The position numbers and the translations under genes were made by a program. The notes beneath the pieces were generated by a model. It saw nothing but the letters and a program-made list of their open reading frames with translations. It made no database searches and was not told where the DNA came from. Of a stretch of DNA of 64,000 nucleotides, positions 1-11,356 are shown one piece after another. The stretch lies in NCBI RefSeq assembly GCF_030272615.1, contig NC_081415.1:269003425-269067424 (forward strand), read 5' to 3'. Source of the stretch: Cryptomeria japonica. Taxonomy: Eukaryota; Streptophyta; Pinopsida; Cupressales; Cupressaceae. Each line of letters starts with the position of its first letter. Position 1 is the stretch's first letter.

Positions 1-710
1 AGAAATGAGCAAGTGCTGTAAATGTAAATGACTGTAAAACAAGTACTAATACCTTGTTCTAAGGATGTTTGTATCCTTATGTGCGAAGGTTTAGATGTTG
101 TTGTTTGTTGTATGTTTGTATGTTGTATGTAGCATGTAGTATGTAGTATGTAGTATGTGATCTCCTCTTCAATGGTTGAATCCTTGTCTTGAATGCAACA
201 CTTAGCCTTGAATGGAGACTTGAAATGATCAATTGCTTGAAGGAATGCTTGAATGCTTGAATGCTTGAGTATAGTTTCCACGCCTTTTCCATCATATCGA
301 ATGAAAGAGGAAAATGTAGTTTATATACTTGTCAATTAGGGCTGATAGACTGATTTTCCCGACCTTAGGCTGACCAGGAAAGTTTATTTTCCAAATTGCA
401 AACAAAAAGACCCGAAGTCCAAAGGAGACCGGGCCCAAAATAGGACCCAGGGACCAGGGCGCTGGGCGCCATGGTCCTGGGGGACCAGAGCGCTGGGCGC
501 CCTGGTCCTGAAGGACCAGGGCACTGGGCACTCTGGTCCCACCTCCTGGGACAGCAGGGTGCAAGGAGGTTCAGGCCAGGGTGCTAGAAAATGCAGTTTT
601 CAGTGTCATAATCAGGTTTCGGGGTCTCCATTCAGGTTGCGTGTTGCGTCGCCATCGTGAAGACCGAAATGCAATCGAAATTGCAAGTGTCGCAATTTTA
701 GGACGCTACA
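1..710 (-). repeat. Element A 3' LTR, cut by the window start
   Basis: This copy matches 6607-7246 almost base for base and ends in GGACGCTACA, the complement of a TGTAGC LTR start. About 558 bp of the LTR lie left of the window. It is about 70 bp longer than the matching part of the other LTR because a 31-bp hairpin unit is present three times here (451-539) and once there. Confidence 0.85.
451..539. repeat. 31-bp hairpin minisatellite in the LTR
   Basis: Three units start at 451, 482 and 513. Each begins GGACCA and ends TGGTCC around a GGCGC-like core, so each can fold as a 27-nt stem-loop. The right LTR of element A has a single unit (7049-7075). The related solo LTR has two units at the same 31-bp period (47584-47608 and 47615-47639). 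Confidence 0.8.
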
Positions 711-725
711 TTTAGCCCCCACTTT
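711..725 (-). other. Polypurine tract of element A
   Basis: Read on the minus strand, the bases directly before the 3' LTR are AGTGGGGGCTAAA, a purine-rich primer site for plus-strand DNA synthesis. The position against the TGTAGC LTR start supports the LTR boundary. Confidence 0.7.
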
Positions 726-1447
726 AGCGGGAGTATGTATGCTCATACTTCCGGTAAAGTACAAGGAAACAACATTGAAAGACTTTCACCACGTCAAGGA
801 GGCAAGATACACCAAGCCCCCAGTGGACTAAGGATCTTACGACTTCGATTGACAAAGTAAAAGGGAAGATCACGAGGGAGAACCATGACTATCAGTAGTA
901 AGGTTCCCTCACTATGAGTCATGCAAAAGGAATACCGAAAATTTTCAAGGCAAAGCTAAGTTCGCCAAGAAATTTTCAAGTATCTTGAAAAGATATGAAC
1001 GGGATGTATGCCCCCCTACGTTAAAGCGATCGCACACGCCTCACGAGGGTGATTGCTTTAAGGTAGTGATACATATAAGAAATGAGAAAGGAAAGGAGCA
1101 CGTTATCACAAGGATTTAGCCCCCAAGTGTGAGATAAGCCCAAGGATAATAGACACAAAACACAAAGCACGAGGTGACTTCGCTTTCCTCGGGGTCAGTA
1201 TGCTGTATGATAATTCATGTATATCATATGTATGTATGCATAATTGTTCTTCATTCCCCAATCAAGGAAGGTCACCTAGAAGAAGGGAACACATGTGTCT
1301 TTTGAGTCAACATGAGAGAGATCGAGAGATCTCAATGCTTTGCATCATCCTCAAGTAGACAACACTAAGGACAACAAATAGAAGAATGAGAATAACACAT
1401 AGAAGAAGTAACGATAGAGGAGGAGAGAATCTGCTATGCTAATGTAA
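726..1447 (-). other. Non-coding 3' part of element A
   Basis: No convincing coding sequence was seen. On the minus strand this is the stretch between the end of the gag-protease frame and the polypurine tract, where a complete element would normally carry pol. It shows no recognisable pol relic. Confidence 0.6.
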
Positions 1448-4400
1448 CTAGTCTAGCACGTCATCTACCCCCCGATCTTGCTGATCAATGTTTCGGGAAG
1501 GCAGGGAACACGCTAGAGGAGGAACATCCAACACAGCAGATGGAGCTATCACAAGATCCAAACAAGGGCTATGTTCATGTTCCAAGCCACGTTGTTCTTG
1601 TCTAGGAGCTAGGATAAGTGCTTTAGAAAATTCATTAGATAAATGGTTATCAATATCAACAAGTTCATATTCACTATCAGAAGCAAGAGAAGTAACATTT
1701 TCATCATGCATAACATTTTCATCTATATCATCATCAAGATTTATAAAAATAGGATCTTTAACTCGCACAGGATCAAGACCATCATGCATCTTATGTTTAG
1801 GAGATTTTGGAGAAAATGGAATAATGCTTGTTGAAGGTGTTTTTGGAGATTGCAAAGTTTGAGAAGCAGCTGCTTGAGCCCTAAGACGACGTTTTCGTCG
1901 ACGTTCACGTGCAGAATGATTTCATCTAGTCTTAGTAGGAAGTGGAGAAGATTGAGGAGGAGGAATGTTCTCATCCTTATCACTTCGGTGTTTAGGTTGT
2001 GGTCTCTTAAGCTGGATAATAGGAGAAGAAGAAGGTCTCTTCTCTCTATAAAAAGAAGGAGGAGGGACTGCTCCATACAAAGGAGGAATATTTGGTTTAG
2101 GAAGAAGACCAAGTCCATCATGACGAGGAGGTATAGGTCTACTTTTAGGAAGTTTATTAGATATAGACATAGTCACATCCATAGGGATGGGTTGGGAATC
2201 TTCTTGAGGAAAGACATTAGTTTTATCTTTCAAAGGAAGAACTTCCTTCTCAAGAATGATAGGAATATCAATTTTAGGTGTTCTAGGTTCACTTAAAGAT
2301 AGGATCATATCTGTTTTCCATTTTTGATAAGATTTGAAAAGATGATCACTTCGCGGGGGAAGAGATTGGAATTGTTTAGGCCAAAAGTAATCAATAGGAA
2401 CACTAGAGGTTCTTTCAGCTGGTTTAAAGAGACTATGATTGACAGTAACAACTTCATCATTATGGGGAAATTTCAAACACTTATGTATAGGAGAAGCAAT
2501 AGCTTTCATGGAAGATAGCCAAGGATAGCCAAGCTTCACACGAAATTGTTCGGAAGATGGAATAATAGCAAAGTTCACATCAAGGGATTTGTTATGGACC
2601 TCAATAGGCAATGTAATAGAACCAATTGCAGGAGAAGAAAATGCATCAAATAGTTTCACAATCACATCTGTTTTGTCATATATCACTTGATTCAATTGCA
2701 AAGTAAAAAGAAATTCTTCAGTAATAACATTAACCATGCACGAAGGATCAATAAGCACTCCACGGCAAGGTGTATTCTTGACTTTTGCAACTATGTATAA
2801 AGGACCATCAGGTGCCCTAATGGTTTCACTGGAATCAAATGTGATGGAAGGTTCTTTAGGGTTTTCTTGCTGCTCTACAAAGTTAATCACATTCGGAGTC
2901 ATAGACACAAGACCATCAGATGAGAGAGAGGAATCATTAGCCTCAATTGCATTAGAGGTATGAGAAGGTAATGGATCAGTGAAAATCTGAAGATTTTGGT
3001 TAGGAGGAGCTATAGATGTGTTGCCTCTATCATTCACTCCAGAAACAGAAATAGTATTATTATCAATCAAATCTTGAATTTTACCATTTAAAGAAAAACA
3101 TTTTTCAGTATCATGCCCAGGCTGACGATGAAATTGACAAAAGGCTTTGTTATCAAAATAAGGTGAAGTAATCTTTGCAGGATCAATTTGTCTTATAGGA
3201 GGAAGAGTAAGCACATTTTGTTCCAATAACTTATTCATAATACTATGCAATGATTCATTCAAAGGAGTATACTTTCTTTCTTTCTTGAAAAATTTAGAAA
3301 TAGGAGGCACACCTAATGCTGCATTCACATTGTTGTTGATGATGTTTTCATTGAATTTGATGGAATCTCTGTTTGGTTTAAACTTCCCAAATGGTTGTTG
3401 ACTGCTATCACCCTTATCACTCGGAGCCATAGGATGTGATTGTTCCATTTGACTCACAGTCAGTTGATAATTGTGAAGAGTTGCACACAACTATTGGAAA
3501 GAAGTAAACTCAGAAAACAGAAGTTTGTCTCGAATATCTTTTTGTAAATTAGAAATAAAGATTCTTTGAATATCATTGTCAGGCACTGGAAAAGAAATTT
3601 GAGCATACAAATGCTTATATCTACCAATGAAATCAATCACTTTTTCTTTAACACCTTGTTTACAATGCATTAAATCAATCAAAGTAACTTTAGGACTTAT
3701 ATTGCTTTGAAATTGTTGAATGAAAGCATTTGCAAGTTGTTCGAAAGAAGTAATAGAATAAGAAGGCAACGAGCAATACCATTGTAGGGCTTTGTCTCTT
3801 AATGTTCTAGTAAACAGTTTTGCAAGCAACCTTTGGTCATAAGCAAAGTCGGTACATATTGTTTGAAAAGTCTTAACATGTGTTAGAGGATCTCCTTTAC
3901 CATTATAAAGCTCCAAATGTGGAATTTCAACATGTTTAGGGGGAATAGCTCAGACAATGTCAAGAGAAAGTGGGCTCGCAACGTCAAATGTGGGCACACT
4001 AAACTTAGATTGGTTCATAGAGGCAATTTGTTGCTGTAAAGAAGAGACAGTTTGTGCAAGATTGTTAATGGTCGCTTCAGTCGAAGAGTTCATATTAGAC
4101 GTGTTAGATTGAGATGGAGGGGTTATGTTATTGAAAGAAGGTAAAGAGTAAGGTGGTGGGACTCTATGATAATTAGTCATAGGAGATGATTGGACAGGAG
4201 GAACACTACAAGGAGGAATGGAATGGTTAAACGAATTGCCCCCTTGCATCATGTTCATTTGTGGAGATATAATAGGAACACTCATTGAAGGAACGAATGA
4301 AGAAATCGGATTGAATGAAGGAAGAGGGTTAATTGAAGAGGAAGGATTGCCCCCCTGACTGGTGATCATAGGAGTAATGTCTTGTGTAGAAGTAGCCATT

Positions 4401-4873
4401 ATGTTTGATGTAAAGGTAGGTATGCTAGCAATAGAAGTCATCAAAGGAATAGAATGATTGACTTGTGTAGGAGGTTGTGTATAACCTAAGGTTTCAGCAC
4501 AACTCTTCATAGGCATCACATTCGAGTCCACAATGTGTGCAATACCACGCAAAATATCAATTCCATTCTTATCACTTTGAAGCATACGTTTTAGACCCTC
4601 AATTAAAGGAAGAGCTTGACTATCGGGGTATTCTTGAGACATCCACTGTTGAAAATCGTCAAATTGGTTATCCAGTTTTGAAAGTTGTTCTACAGAAACC
4701 TCATGGAGAGCTTCTTCATCATTAAGAGGATTAGAGGAATTACCCATGTCCTCGTTAAAAAGGCTATTCAAATTAGGTTCCATCTCCTCGGTAATTAAAC
4801 CTCGGAAAGACTTAATTCTACGGCTTCGTCTAACGGGAATAGTGTAAGTAGGGCTTATTGTTGTAAAACTCAT
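1448..4873 (-). pseudogene. Gag-protease polyprotein of element A, three in-frame stops
   Basis: One frame of about 1,140 codons starts at ATG 4871-4873 and is broken by TGA at 3950, TAG at 3491 and TGA at 1922 without any frameshift. The first 300 residues are low-complexity, rich in Ser, Pro, Asn and Met. A retrotransposon gag (capsid) domain follows at about 3500-3916, with a motif near LRDKALQWYCSLP. A knuckle of the form CQFHRQPGHDTEKC lies near 3100-3150. A retropepsin-like domain lies at about 2450-2830, where the catalytic D-S/T/G-G is replaced by DPS (VLIDPS); GYPWL and CLKFP motifs of Tat-type proteases are still visible. Instead of RT, the C-terminus has a Pro-rich stretch, an Arg-rich block (RERRRKRR, 1890-1905) that could be nuclear-targeting, and an acidic tail. 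Whether the altered protease is active cannot be told from sequence. Confidence 0.8.
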
Positions 4874-6026
4874 GCACTAGAGAGGGAGAGAAAATTTTGA
4901 TTTTAGAGGTAGCAATTTTCAGTAAAATCAGCCAATCTTCTGGATTTAAGCTGTTAAATGCAATCACGACAGTCTCCCGAAATTTCAGAAAAAATGTCCA
5001 GGACCGTGGCGCTCGGAGTGCAACACGGTCCTTGCAAATTTTTTCAAAATTTGTAGGGATGAAAGGTATGATGATTTTAAAGCCAATCTGAAAAAATTGA
5101 GTGATTTTACGATCTGTAGATAGGCCAAATTAAAGTTGCAATCTCGAATTTGAACCCTACCAAGATTGTCAAAAAATGCAAAAATTTGAATTTTGAAAAA
5201 GAGAGGGAAATTGAAATTTTGAATTTTATGATTTTAGAGGGAATGTCAAGAGCAATGCAAATTTTGAAATTTAAAAATTGACTCAATTTCACGAAAAAAT
5301 TCAATTTTGAAAGCGGAAATCAAAGTTGTTGTAATTAAGCACTTAATTTCAAAAGTCACAAAATGCAAGAATTTGAATAAAGCACTGAAATTTCGAATGA
5401 ATGCAAACACACTTTTCAGATTTAGGACAGTAAGAACACAATTTTGACACAAAATTTCAATTTCGATGATTTTTGAATGTTTAAAAGCCTTAATCCAAGC
5501 AATCACAAGACCAACTTTGACTGTAATTTTGAAGGTGTTAAAATTGATAAAATCAGCCAAAATTCTGGATTTTAGCAGGAAAATACAGTAAGATCTCGCT
5601 CCCGAAATTTCGGAAAAAATGTCGGGGACGATGGCGCTCGGAGTGCACACGGTCCTCGCAACTTTTTTCCAAATTTTCAGGGATGAAAGATATTGTGATT
5701 TTATTGCGGAATCCAAAGTTACAACTGATTTGGAGATGTTTTGATCAGTGAAATTGTCGGACAAAGGTTGAATCAAGAGGGTTTCAAAAATTAGGGTTTT
5801 GACACTTAACCACTTAATTTTCAAAATTAAAGCACAGACATGAATTGATAATTTGTAATAGAAGGACAGATCTGAAACAAGCATTAACAATTAAATATTT
5901 CACAAGTTTAATTACTAAAAAGAAATTTTAGGGTTTTTATGCAATCACCTCTAAAATTTTGCAAAAGATCAAACATGGAAATGTAATCAATTTTTTCAGA
6001 TCTAAGCATGAAAAATCAGAAAGGAT
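4874..6026 (-). other. Leader of element A with a duplicated block
   Basis: This is the untranslated stretch between the PBS and the gag start. A block of roughly 170 bp is present twice, near 4915-5085 and 5545-5715. Each contains an anchor such as ATGGCGCTCGGAGTGC flanked by GGAC and GGTCC arms; in the copy at 5003-5033 GGACCGTG pairs perfectly with CACGGTCC. A third related segment lies in the LTR near 6375-6450. The open frames here are compositional and are not called as genes. Confidence 0.6.
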
Positions 6027-6045
6027 GTTCACGTCGGGTTCACCA
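6027..6045 (-). other. Primer-binding site of element A
   Basis: Read on the minus strand, three bases after the LTR end comes TGGTGAACCCGACGTGAAC. The TGG start is expected from pairing to a tRNA CCA end. The tRNA identity is not assigned. Confidence 0.6.
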
Positions 6046-6048
6046 AAA

Positions 6049-7246
6049 TGTAAAGCGAAAAATCGCGATCGAACCCTAGTTGCTCTCCCCTCTTCCAACT
6101 CCAAGGAGAGAGAAGGGAGGTTCACTAGGGTTGATGGTTTTCACTTAGGGGAGAGACTTTACATCCAAAAGAGGGGTTGAAACCCACAAGATCCAATCCC
6201 ACGCAATGCAAGATTGGATGCTAAATGAGTTTCAAGGGTTATGACAGCAAGGCTACCCTCTTTTGTAAAGAATGTCGGTAGGAAGATTAAGCTAGGAATG
6301 CATAGAAAGTGAGAAAGATTCGCTTATAAACTGAGATAGGAATACAGTATGAAGCTGCGGACCTGGAATTAGCAGTGAAATGTCGATACGGCGCTGTCCT
6401 GCAAATTTGAGCAAAAGTTGTCGGGACGATGGCGCCCGGTGCCACAGTCCTCCCAAAAATTCGCGAAACGAAGGGGGACCTGTTCGTCTCTGCACAAGGA
6501 TTCCAGATCTTCAATTTCAGCTGCGTACCTGCAACCTACACACAGAAAAGCGAAGACGATTGGGGGGTTAGGGATTAGGGGTTTGCCATGGTTTTGGAAT
6601 TAACCAAGAAATGAGCAAGTGCTGTAAATGTAAATGACTGTAAAACAAGTACTAATACCTTGTTCTAAGGATGTTTGTATCCTTATGTGCGAAGGTTTAG
6701 ATGTTGTTGTTTGTTGTATGTTTGTATGTTGTATGTAACATGTAGTATGTAGTATGTAGTATGTGATCTCCTCTTCAATGGTTGAATCCTTGTCTTGAAT
6801 GCAACACTTAGCCTTGAACGGAGACTTGAAATGATCAATTGCTTGAAGGAATGCTTGAATGCTTGAGTATAGTTTCCACACCTTTTCCATCATATCGAAT
6901 GAAAGAGGAAAATGTAGTTTATATACTTGTCAATTAGGGCTGATAGACTGATTTTCCCGACCTTAGGCCGACCAGGAAAGTTTATTTTCCAAATTGCAAA
7001 CAAAAAGACCCGAAGTCCAAAGGAGATCGGGCCCAAAATAGGACCCAGGGACCAGGGCACTGGGCGCTCTGGTCCCACCTCCTGGGATAGCAGGGTGCAA
7101 GGAGGTTCAGGCCAGGGTGCTAGAAAATGCAGTTTTCAGTGTCATAATCAGGTTTCGGGGTCTCCATTCAGGTTGCGTGTTGCGTCGCCATCGTGAAGAC
7201 CGAAATGCAGTCGAAATTGCAAGTGTCACAATTTTAGGACGCTACA
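6049..7246 (-). repeat. Element A 5' LTR, complete
   Basis: On the plus strand it runs from TGTAAAGC to GCTACA, 1,198 bp. Both ends are confirmed by an independent solo LTR of the family (46617-47813) that begins TGTAAAG, ends GCTACA, is 1,197 bp long and is flanked by near-identical 5-mers. Confidence 0.85.
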
Positions 7247-7325
7247 ATTTTAATTTACATTACCATGTGTCAAATGTGAAGCCTATAGAATAACATTGTC
7301 ATTGAAAAGAAATGCCCCAGTGATA

Positions 7326-7697
7326 TGTTGCAAGGTGTGCACCCTTGGTCTCCTTGTGTTGTGCAACGTTGCACTCAAGTTTGTGAGATGGCTTAACCAC
7401 CTCCTATGGATTCTATAAGTCTAGTGGTTGTATCAGGCATTAACAAGTTGATCTTTTGCTGCAACAACAACCCTACTTCTAACAAGTGGTATCAGAGCTT
7501 GGTCACAGGTTCAAACACCTCGCTTGCGTTGGGGGGATTGTTACAAGGTGTGTGCCCTTGGTCTCCTTGTGTTGTGTAGTGTAGCGCTCAAGTTTGTGGC
7601 ATGACTTAATTGCTTCTTATGGATTCTATAATTCTAGTGATTGTATTGGGCTTTAACAGGTCGATCTTTTGGTGCAATGACAACCGTACTTTGAACA
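7326..7697 (+). mobile_element. Complete TRIM, miniature LTR element
   Basis: Two direct repeats of exactly 159 bp each (7326-7484 and 7539-7697) both begin TGTT and end AACA. Between them is only 54 bp: a perfect initiator-Met PBS core TGGTATCAGAGC at 7487-7498, two bases after the first LTR, and a G-rich polypurine tract (7529-7538) before the second. The 5-mers on both sides are TGATA (7321-7325 and 7698-7702), a perfect TSD. There is no coding capacity. The LTRs differ at roughly one base in six, so the copy is old even though its architecture is complete. Confidence 0.92.
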
Positions 7698-7702
7698 TGA
7701 TA

Positions 7703-9313
7703 ATTCTTTTTTTCTTTGATTAATTAAGTGTTTGGATTTTGCCAAGTGGGTGTTGGCTCTCTCTCTTGGGCCTGTTTATTTGTTGGTAACTCCAAGTATT
7801 TTGAATTTGTTCAACCTTATCTTCTTCTGCGATGTTTTACATAAGTACATGGTTTGATCAACTTCTTCCATTGATACCACCACTTGGGTGTTTTGTGCTT
7901 ATGATTCCAATTCATTGTATGCTTATATTCTTTTGAAGATAATATATAGGGATTCAATGAGTGGACCTAAAATTTAAGTTTGGAATGTCAAAACTAATAG
8001 ATGTAATGTATATTAGAATATAAATTACATCTAGATGTTATCCATTTGTACCAGTTGTAGCCATAACATACAATAACATGTCATGTGGTATTTTGATTTG
8101 CTAGTCTTTTGTGTACTTTTAATCATCTTGTATGTCATTTATGACATAACTTTTTTCAATTGAAATAATCTAATATACCTAAGCATGTCACTTATGGCAT
8201 AGATGTGTTCAATTGAAACTATCTAATATACATATTTCTTTAGGCAGGTAGATTCATAAATTGTTCTATTCTTCTTTAACTAGTGGTTGAAATGCATAGA
8301 CATTTTCAGATAGGCTTACTCCCAATTTATTCTTCTTTAACTGGTAGTTGAAATGCATTGATATTTCCAGACAGGCTTATTCCTTATTTATTTATATAAC
8401 CATTTGACAATGTTACATTCAGATCAACATCCTCCTTATCATGTCACTCTATATAGTCAACCATCACATAAAGCACAATATTTGAAATACACTAGATTAT
8501 CTTCTATAAGAATATATGCTTTTGGATTCAATACTAATCTTGTTTTAGAAATCTTGTCATATTTACATGATTTACAAGTCTAGCCTCAAATATGTCTAAT
8601 ACAAAATGGATAATTCCCCAAATAATGACATTGTAAAAATAGGTGACCTGTCCATAATCCTAAACCACATTGGTTAACATAACATTACAAACTAAAACCT
8701 CATTAGGAAAAATAATGTTAGGAAAAACAAAAAGTGAAACTGTGAGATAGAGTAAATAGATTATCATTTGATAGCCCCAAAATATATTATTTTCAAGATG
8801 TTATGTAATTTATTCATTAGCACACCTAAGGCAGTCACTATGTGAAAATTACTTATAATAACAAGTAGCATAGGCAGAAGTAGAACTTCACCATGAATAT
8901 TTCCATCAATAGAACTAGGATAATGATAGATTCTAATAAAATTATTAACTTGGCTTGTTGGTGCATGAATTAACACCATGCAACACCCTATGGGCATACA
9001 ATTTGTGAGGAATTACTCATAACAAATAGCTGAGGTAGAAGTAGAACTTCACTATGGATTTATTTGCATATGCTTTAATTATTCAACAACTACCATGCTT
9101 GTAACCACTAATATTTTAATTTTATTTCTTTTATGTTTGTCTTGCTCCACCATCAAACAACTTTTGTTTTATGAACTTTGTGTGAATTTTAGGAGAGATT
9201 ATTTTGATTTTGTATCTCATGCATCTTACCCAAGTATGCAAATGTTTGCTCGATGTTTATATTATAACCTAGAAATTTGAATATTATAGTAACTTCCTTG
9301 TGTTGGGATGGGA
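7703..9313. other. AT-rich spacer with small tandem duplications
   Basis: No supported gene. Two short duplications are visible: a 45-bp unit near 8132-8176 and 8186-8230, and a 55-bp unit near 8268-8323 and 8329-8383. A phrase around AGAAGTAGAACTTCAC recurs near 8878 and 9039. The short open frames look like chance in AT-rich DNA. Confidence 0.5.
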
Positions 9314-11019
9314 GAAATTGTAGTACCCCTTCCTCGATCAGACCTTTTTAGACTCATGTTTGACTTCAATTGACTTTTTCATGGATACATCATATTGTGA
9401 TATTTTACTTAGAGATTATGCAATGTTGTGATATGTTTTAATTTGAGTTGCAGTGTATGTTGTTCATGTAGTATTTCCTTATCGATGTTTAAATGGGATT
9501 TTATTAGATTACTGACATAGACTGACACATTCATTTTATATGTACAATGAGTTATATACATGTTTCATGTTGGTAAGTGTGGGGTGCGAGGAGATGATTT
9601 TTCTTCACTCACTACAGTGAGACAGGGAACGCCATGATTCTCCTTCACCGGTGTGTTTACTGTGGTTGTATATATATGCATGTGTGGTTCATTGATGTAG
9701 GGAATTGTAGGTACAAGTACCGTGTAGGTACAGGGTATCATCTCCACCTGGCTTCACAGGTCTGAGCGTACCTTACTGATCCAATGGAAGTGGAGGAGAT
9801 AGTCCTAAGACCTATGTTTTACCCTAGTCATGCTCAAAGTGAGCATCGTCAGTCATTCGTCAGTTTCCCTATTGTTTGGTATGCGAGTCGTGCATTTATT
9901 TGAATTATTTTAGTTGCGTATTATGTGTTTGGTAAAATTGATTATTAAATCTTAAAGTATTTAATTAGATAAAATGTGCTTTATGCTTGGTATAGAAAAG
10001 AGATTAAATTAAATATGACTCTTGTATGTGTTTAGTCATTAAATCAATTGGTTCAATTATTAAATTAGTAAGTTTGAGCATGTATTATTTTCAAATGAGA
10101 AATAAAATATGTGTTTTGTTTTATGGGAAAATTTTATTGAAATTTAGAAAATAAAATATTTTCCTTCCTCATTGACTTTAAAAATGTAAATTGGAGATTC
10201 TCAATAAATGAAGAAAATCAATTTTGGAGAGAAAAGCTTTTTGCATTTAAACCTTATGGAAAGGATTTCATTGGTTAGAAAGAATTTCAACCTAAAATAA
10301 TTTTAGGTTAATTTTTTTTATAAACCCACATTCTTTCATAAGAACGAGGAGGAGAAGTTTTGGAAGAAATTTGTGCATCTTTGTTGAAGAAATCTTCCAG
10401 ATTGCATGTTGGGCTCTTCTCAGATTTCTTCCTGGATTGCTATTAAAGTTGGATTCTGGTTTTAAATATCTATGTTTTGTTTTAAAAAAATTATTTGGTT
10501 GAAGAAACCTCTCTGTGAAAAGAATTGATGTCAAATTTGTTGAATCATTCATTTAGTTTTGAAATGTGAAATTAACATGATTTTAAATCAGTTTTAGTTT
10601 TTTCCCCAATCTATTTTCTGATTGAAAAAATAATTCATTTAAAAAAATCAAATTTCCATGTGTGTCTATGTGTTGAAAAAAAGAAAGATTTTGAATCTCT
10701 CTTTTTAGTTTGTTCAAGTTAAATTTCTTATTTATAATGTCTAGTAGAGGAAAATTATTTTGTAATTTCTTTTAGGCATGCTGTTATGCTGCCAAAATTT
10801 TCAAAAAAAATAAAATTACATTCTCTGTTATTGTTTCCAAACAAAAAAATTTGAATTTTCTTAGTATGGGGTTTATTGTTATTTTTTTAAATGTAAAATA
10901 AATAATATTCTGGGAAAATTATTTCTCAGAAATTTTCCCAAAAATCTTTCTAAGTCTGTGTTTTTAGAGAGGGGAAATTTTTTTTTAAATAGTTTGGGGG
11001 GCAAAGGGGGGTATTTCTG

Positions 11020-11210
11020 GCGAGCCATGACACTCGACCCATGGCTAGTGAGACGTGGCTTCCCCAAGCCATGGGGAGTGGCCACGACAGTGGAGGCCAT
11101 GTCGTGGTCTCCACACAACCAAGGTTGTGGGGAGACCACGACATGGTCCCCCTAGTCAACCCTTCCCTATGGAAAGGGAGCCCATGTGGCTGTAAAAAGC
11201 CACGTGGGTG
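11020..11210. repeat. Cluster of hairpins in the element B LTR
   Basis: The largest hairpin has 24-bp arms at 11097-11120 and 11123-11146 with a 2-bp loop and one mismatch. Smaller stems follow, including 11181-11191 with 11198-11208. The matching hairpin in the 3' LTR is 19807-19830 with 19833-19856. GC content is far above that of the surrounding LTR, so this may be a captured foldback sequence or an RNA structure of the element. Confidence 0.7.
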
Positions 11211-11294
11211 GGTTTTTTTTTTTAAAATATAAAGTTTTTATTTTTTTATTTTTTTGGTTAAAGTTTTAAATTTTAAATTATATTAAATAATTAG

Positions 11295-11316
11295 AATATA
11301 TATATATATATATAGT

Positions 11317-11354
<38 letters not shown>
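11295..11354. repeat. AT microsatellite, 5' LTR copy
   Basis: Two adjoining TA runs separated by GTTAGTT. The equivalent site in the other LTR has expanded to about 87 bp (19996-20082). Confidence 0.9.

Positions 11355-11356
<2 letters not shown>

Larger units (their letters stand above)
1..7246 (-). mobile_element. Element A: Tat-like Ty3/Gypsy element, gag-protease only
   Basis: An LTR retrotransposon read on the minus strand. Its 5' LTR is at 6049-7246 and its 3' LTR begins before the window, so only 1-710 is seen. Order on the minus strand: LTR, PBS, about 1.15 kb leader, one gag-protease frame (4873 to 1448), about 0.7 kb non-coding, polypurine tract, LTR. No reverse transcriptase, RNase H or integrase is present, so it is non-autonomous. 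The gag and protease resemble the Tat lineage of Ty3/Gypsy, the same group as element C. Apart from a hairpin minisatellite, the two LTRs differ by only about eight transitions and one short indel in the compared part, so the insertion is fairly young. The 5 bp after the right LTR are ATTTT; the left TSD is outside the window. Confidence 0.85.

Noticed and set aside
292-564. Minus-strand frame of 90 codons in the element A LTR
   Set aside because: It is produced by the GC-rich 31-bp hairpin repeat and is not conserved in the shorter right LTR.
1488-2296. Plus-strand frames antisense to the gag-protease tail
   Set aside because: Shadows of the minus-strand frame; Arg-rich translation reflects the opposite strand of Ser/Pro/Glu codons.
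5246-5890. Minus-strand frame of 214 codons in the element A leader
   Set aside because: Low-complexity AT-rich sequence in an untranslated leader, with no motif and overlapping the duplicated block.
7487-7498. tRNA-like sequence TGGTATCAGAGC
   Set aside because: It is the primer-binding site of the TRIM, not a tRNA gene; no cloverleaf surrounds it.
10958-11232. Open frames on both strands in the element B LTR
   Set aside because: They come from the hairpin cluster, which is open on both strands because of its symmetry.
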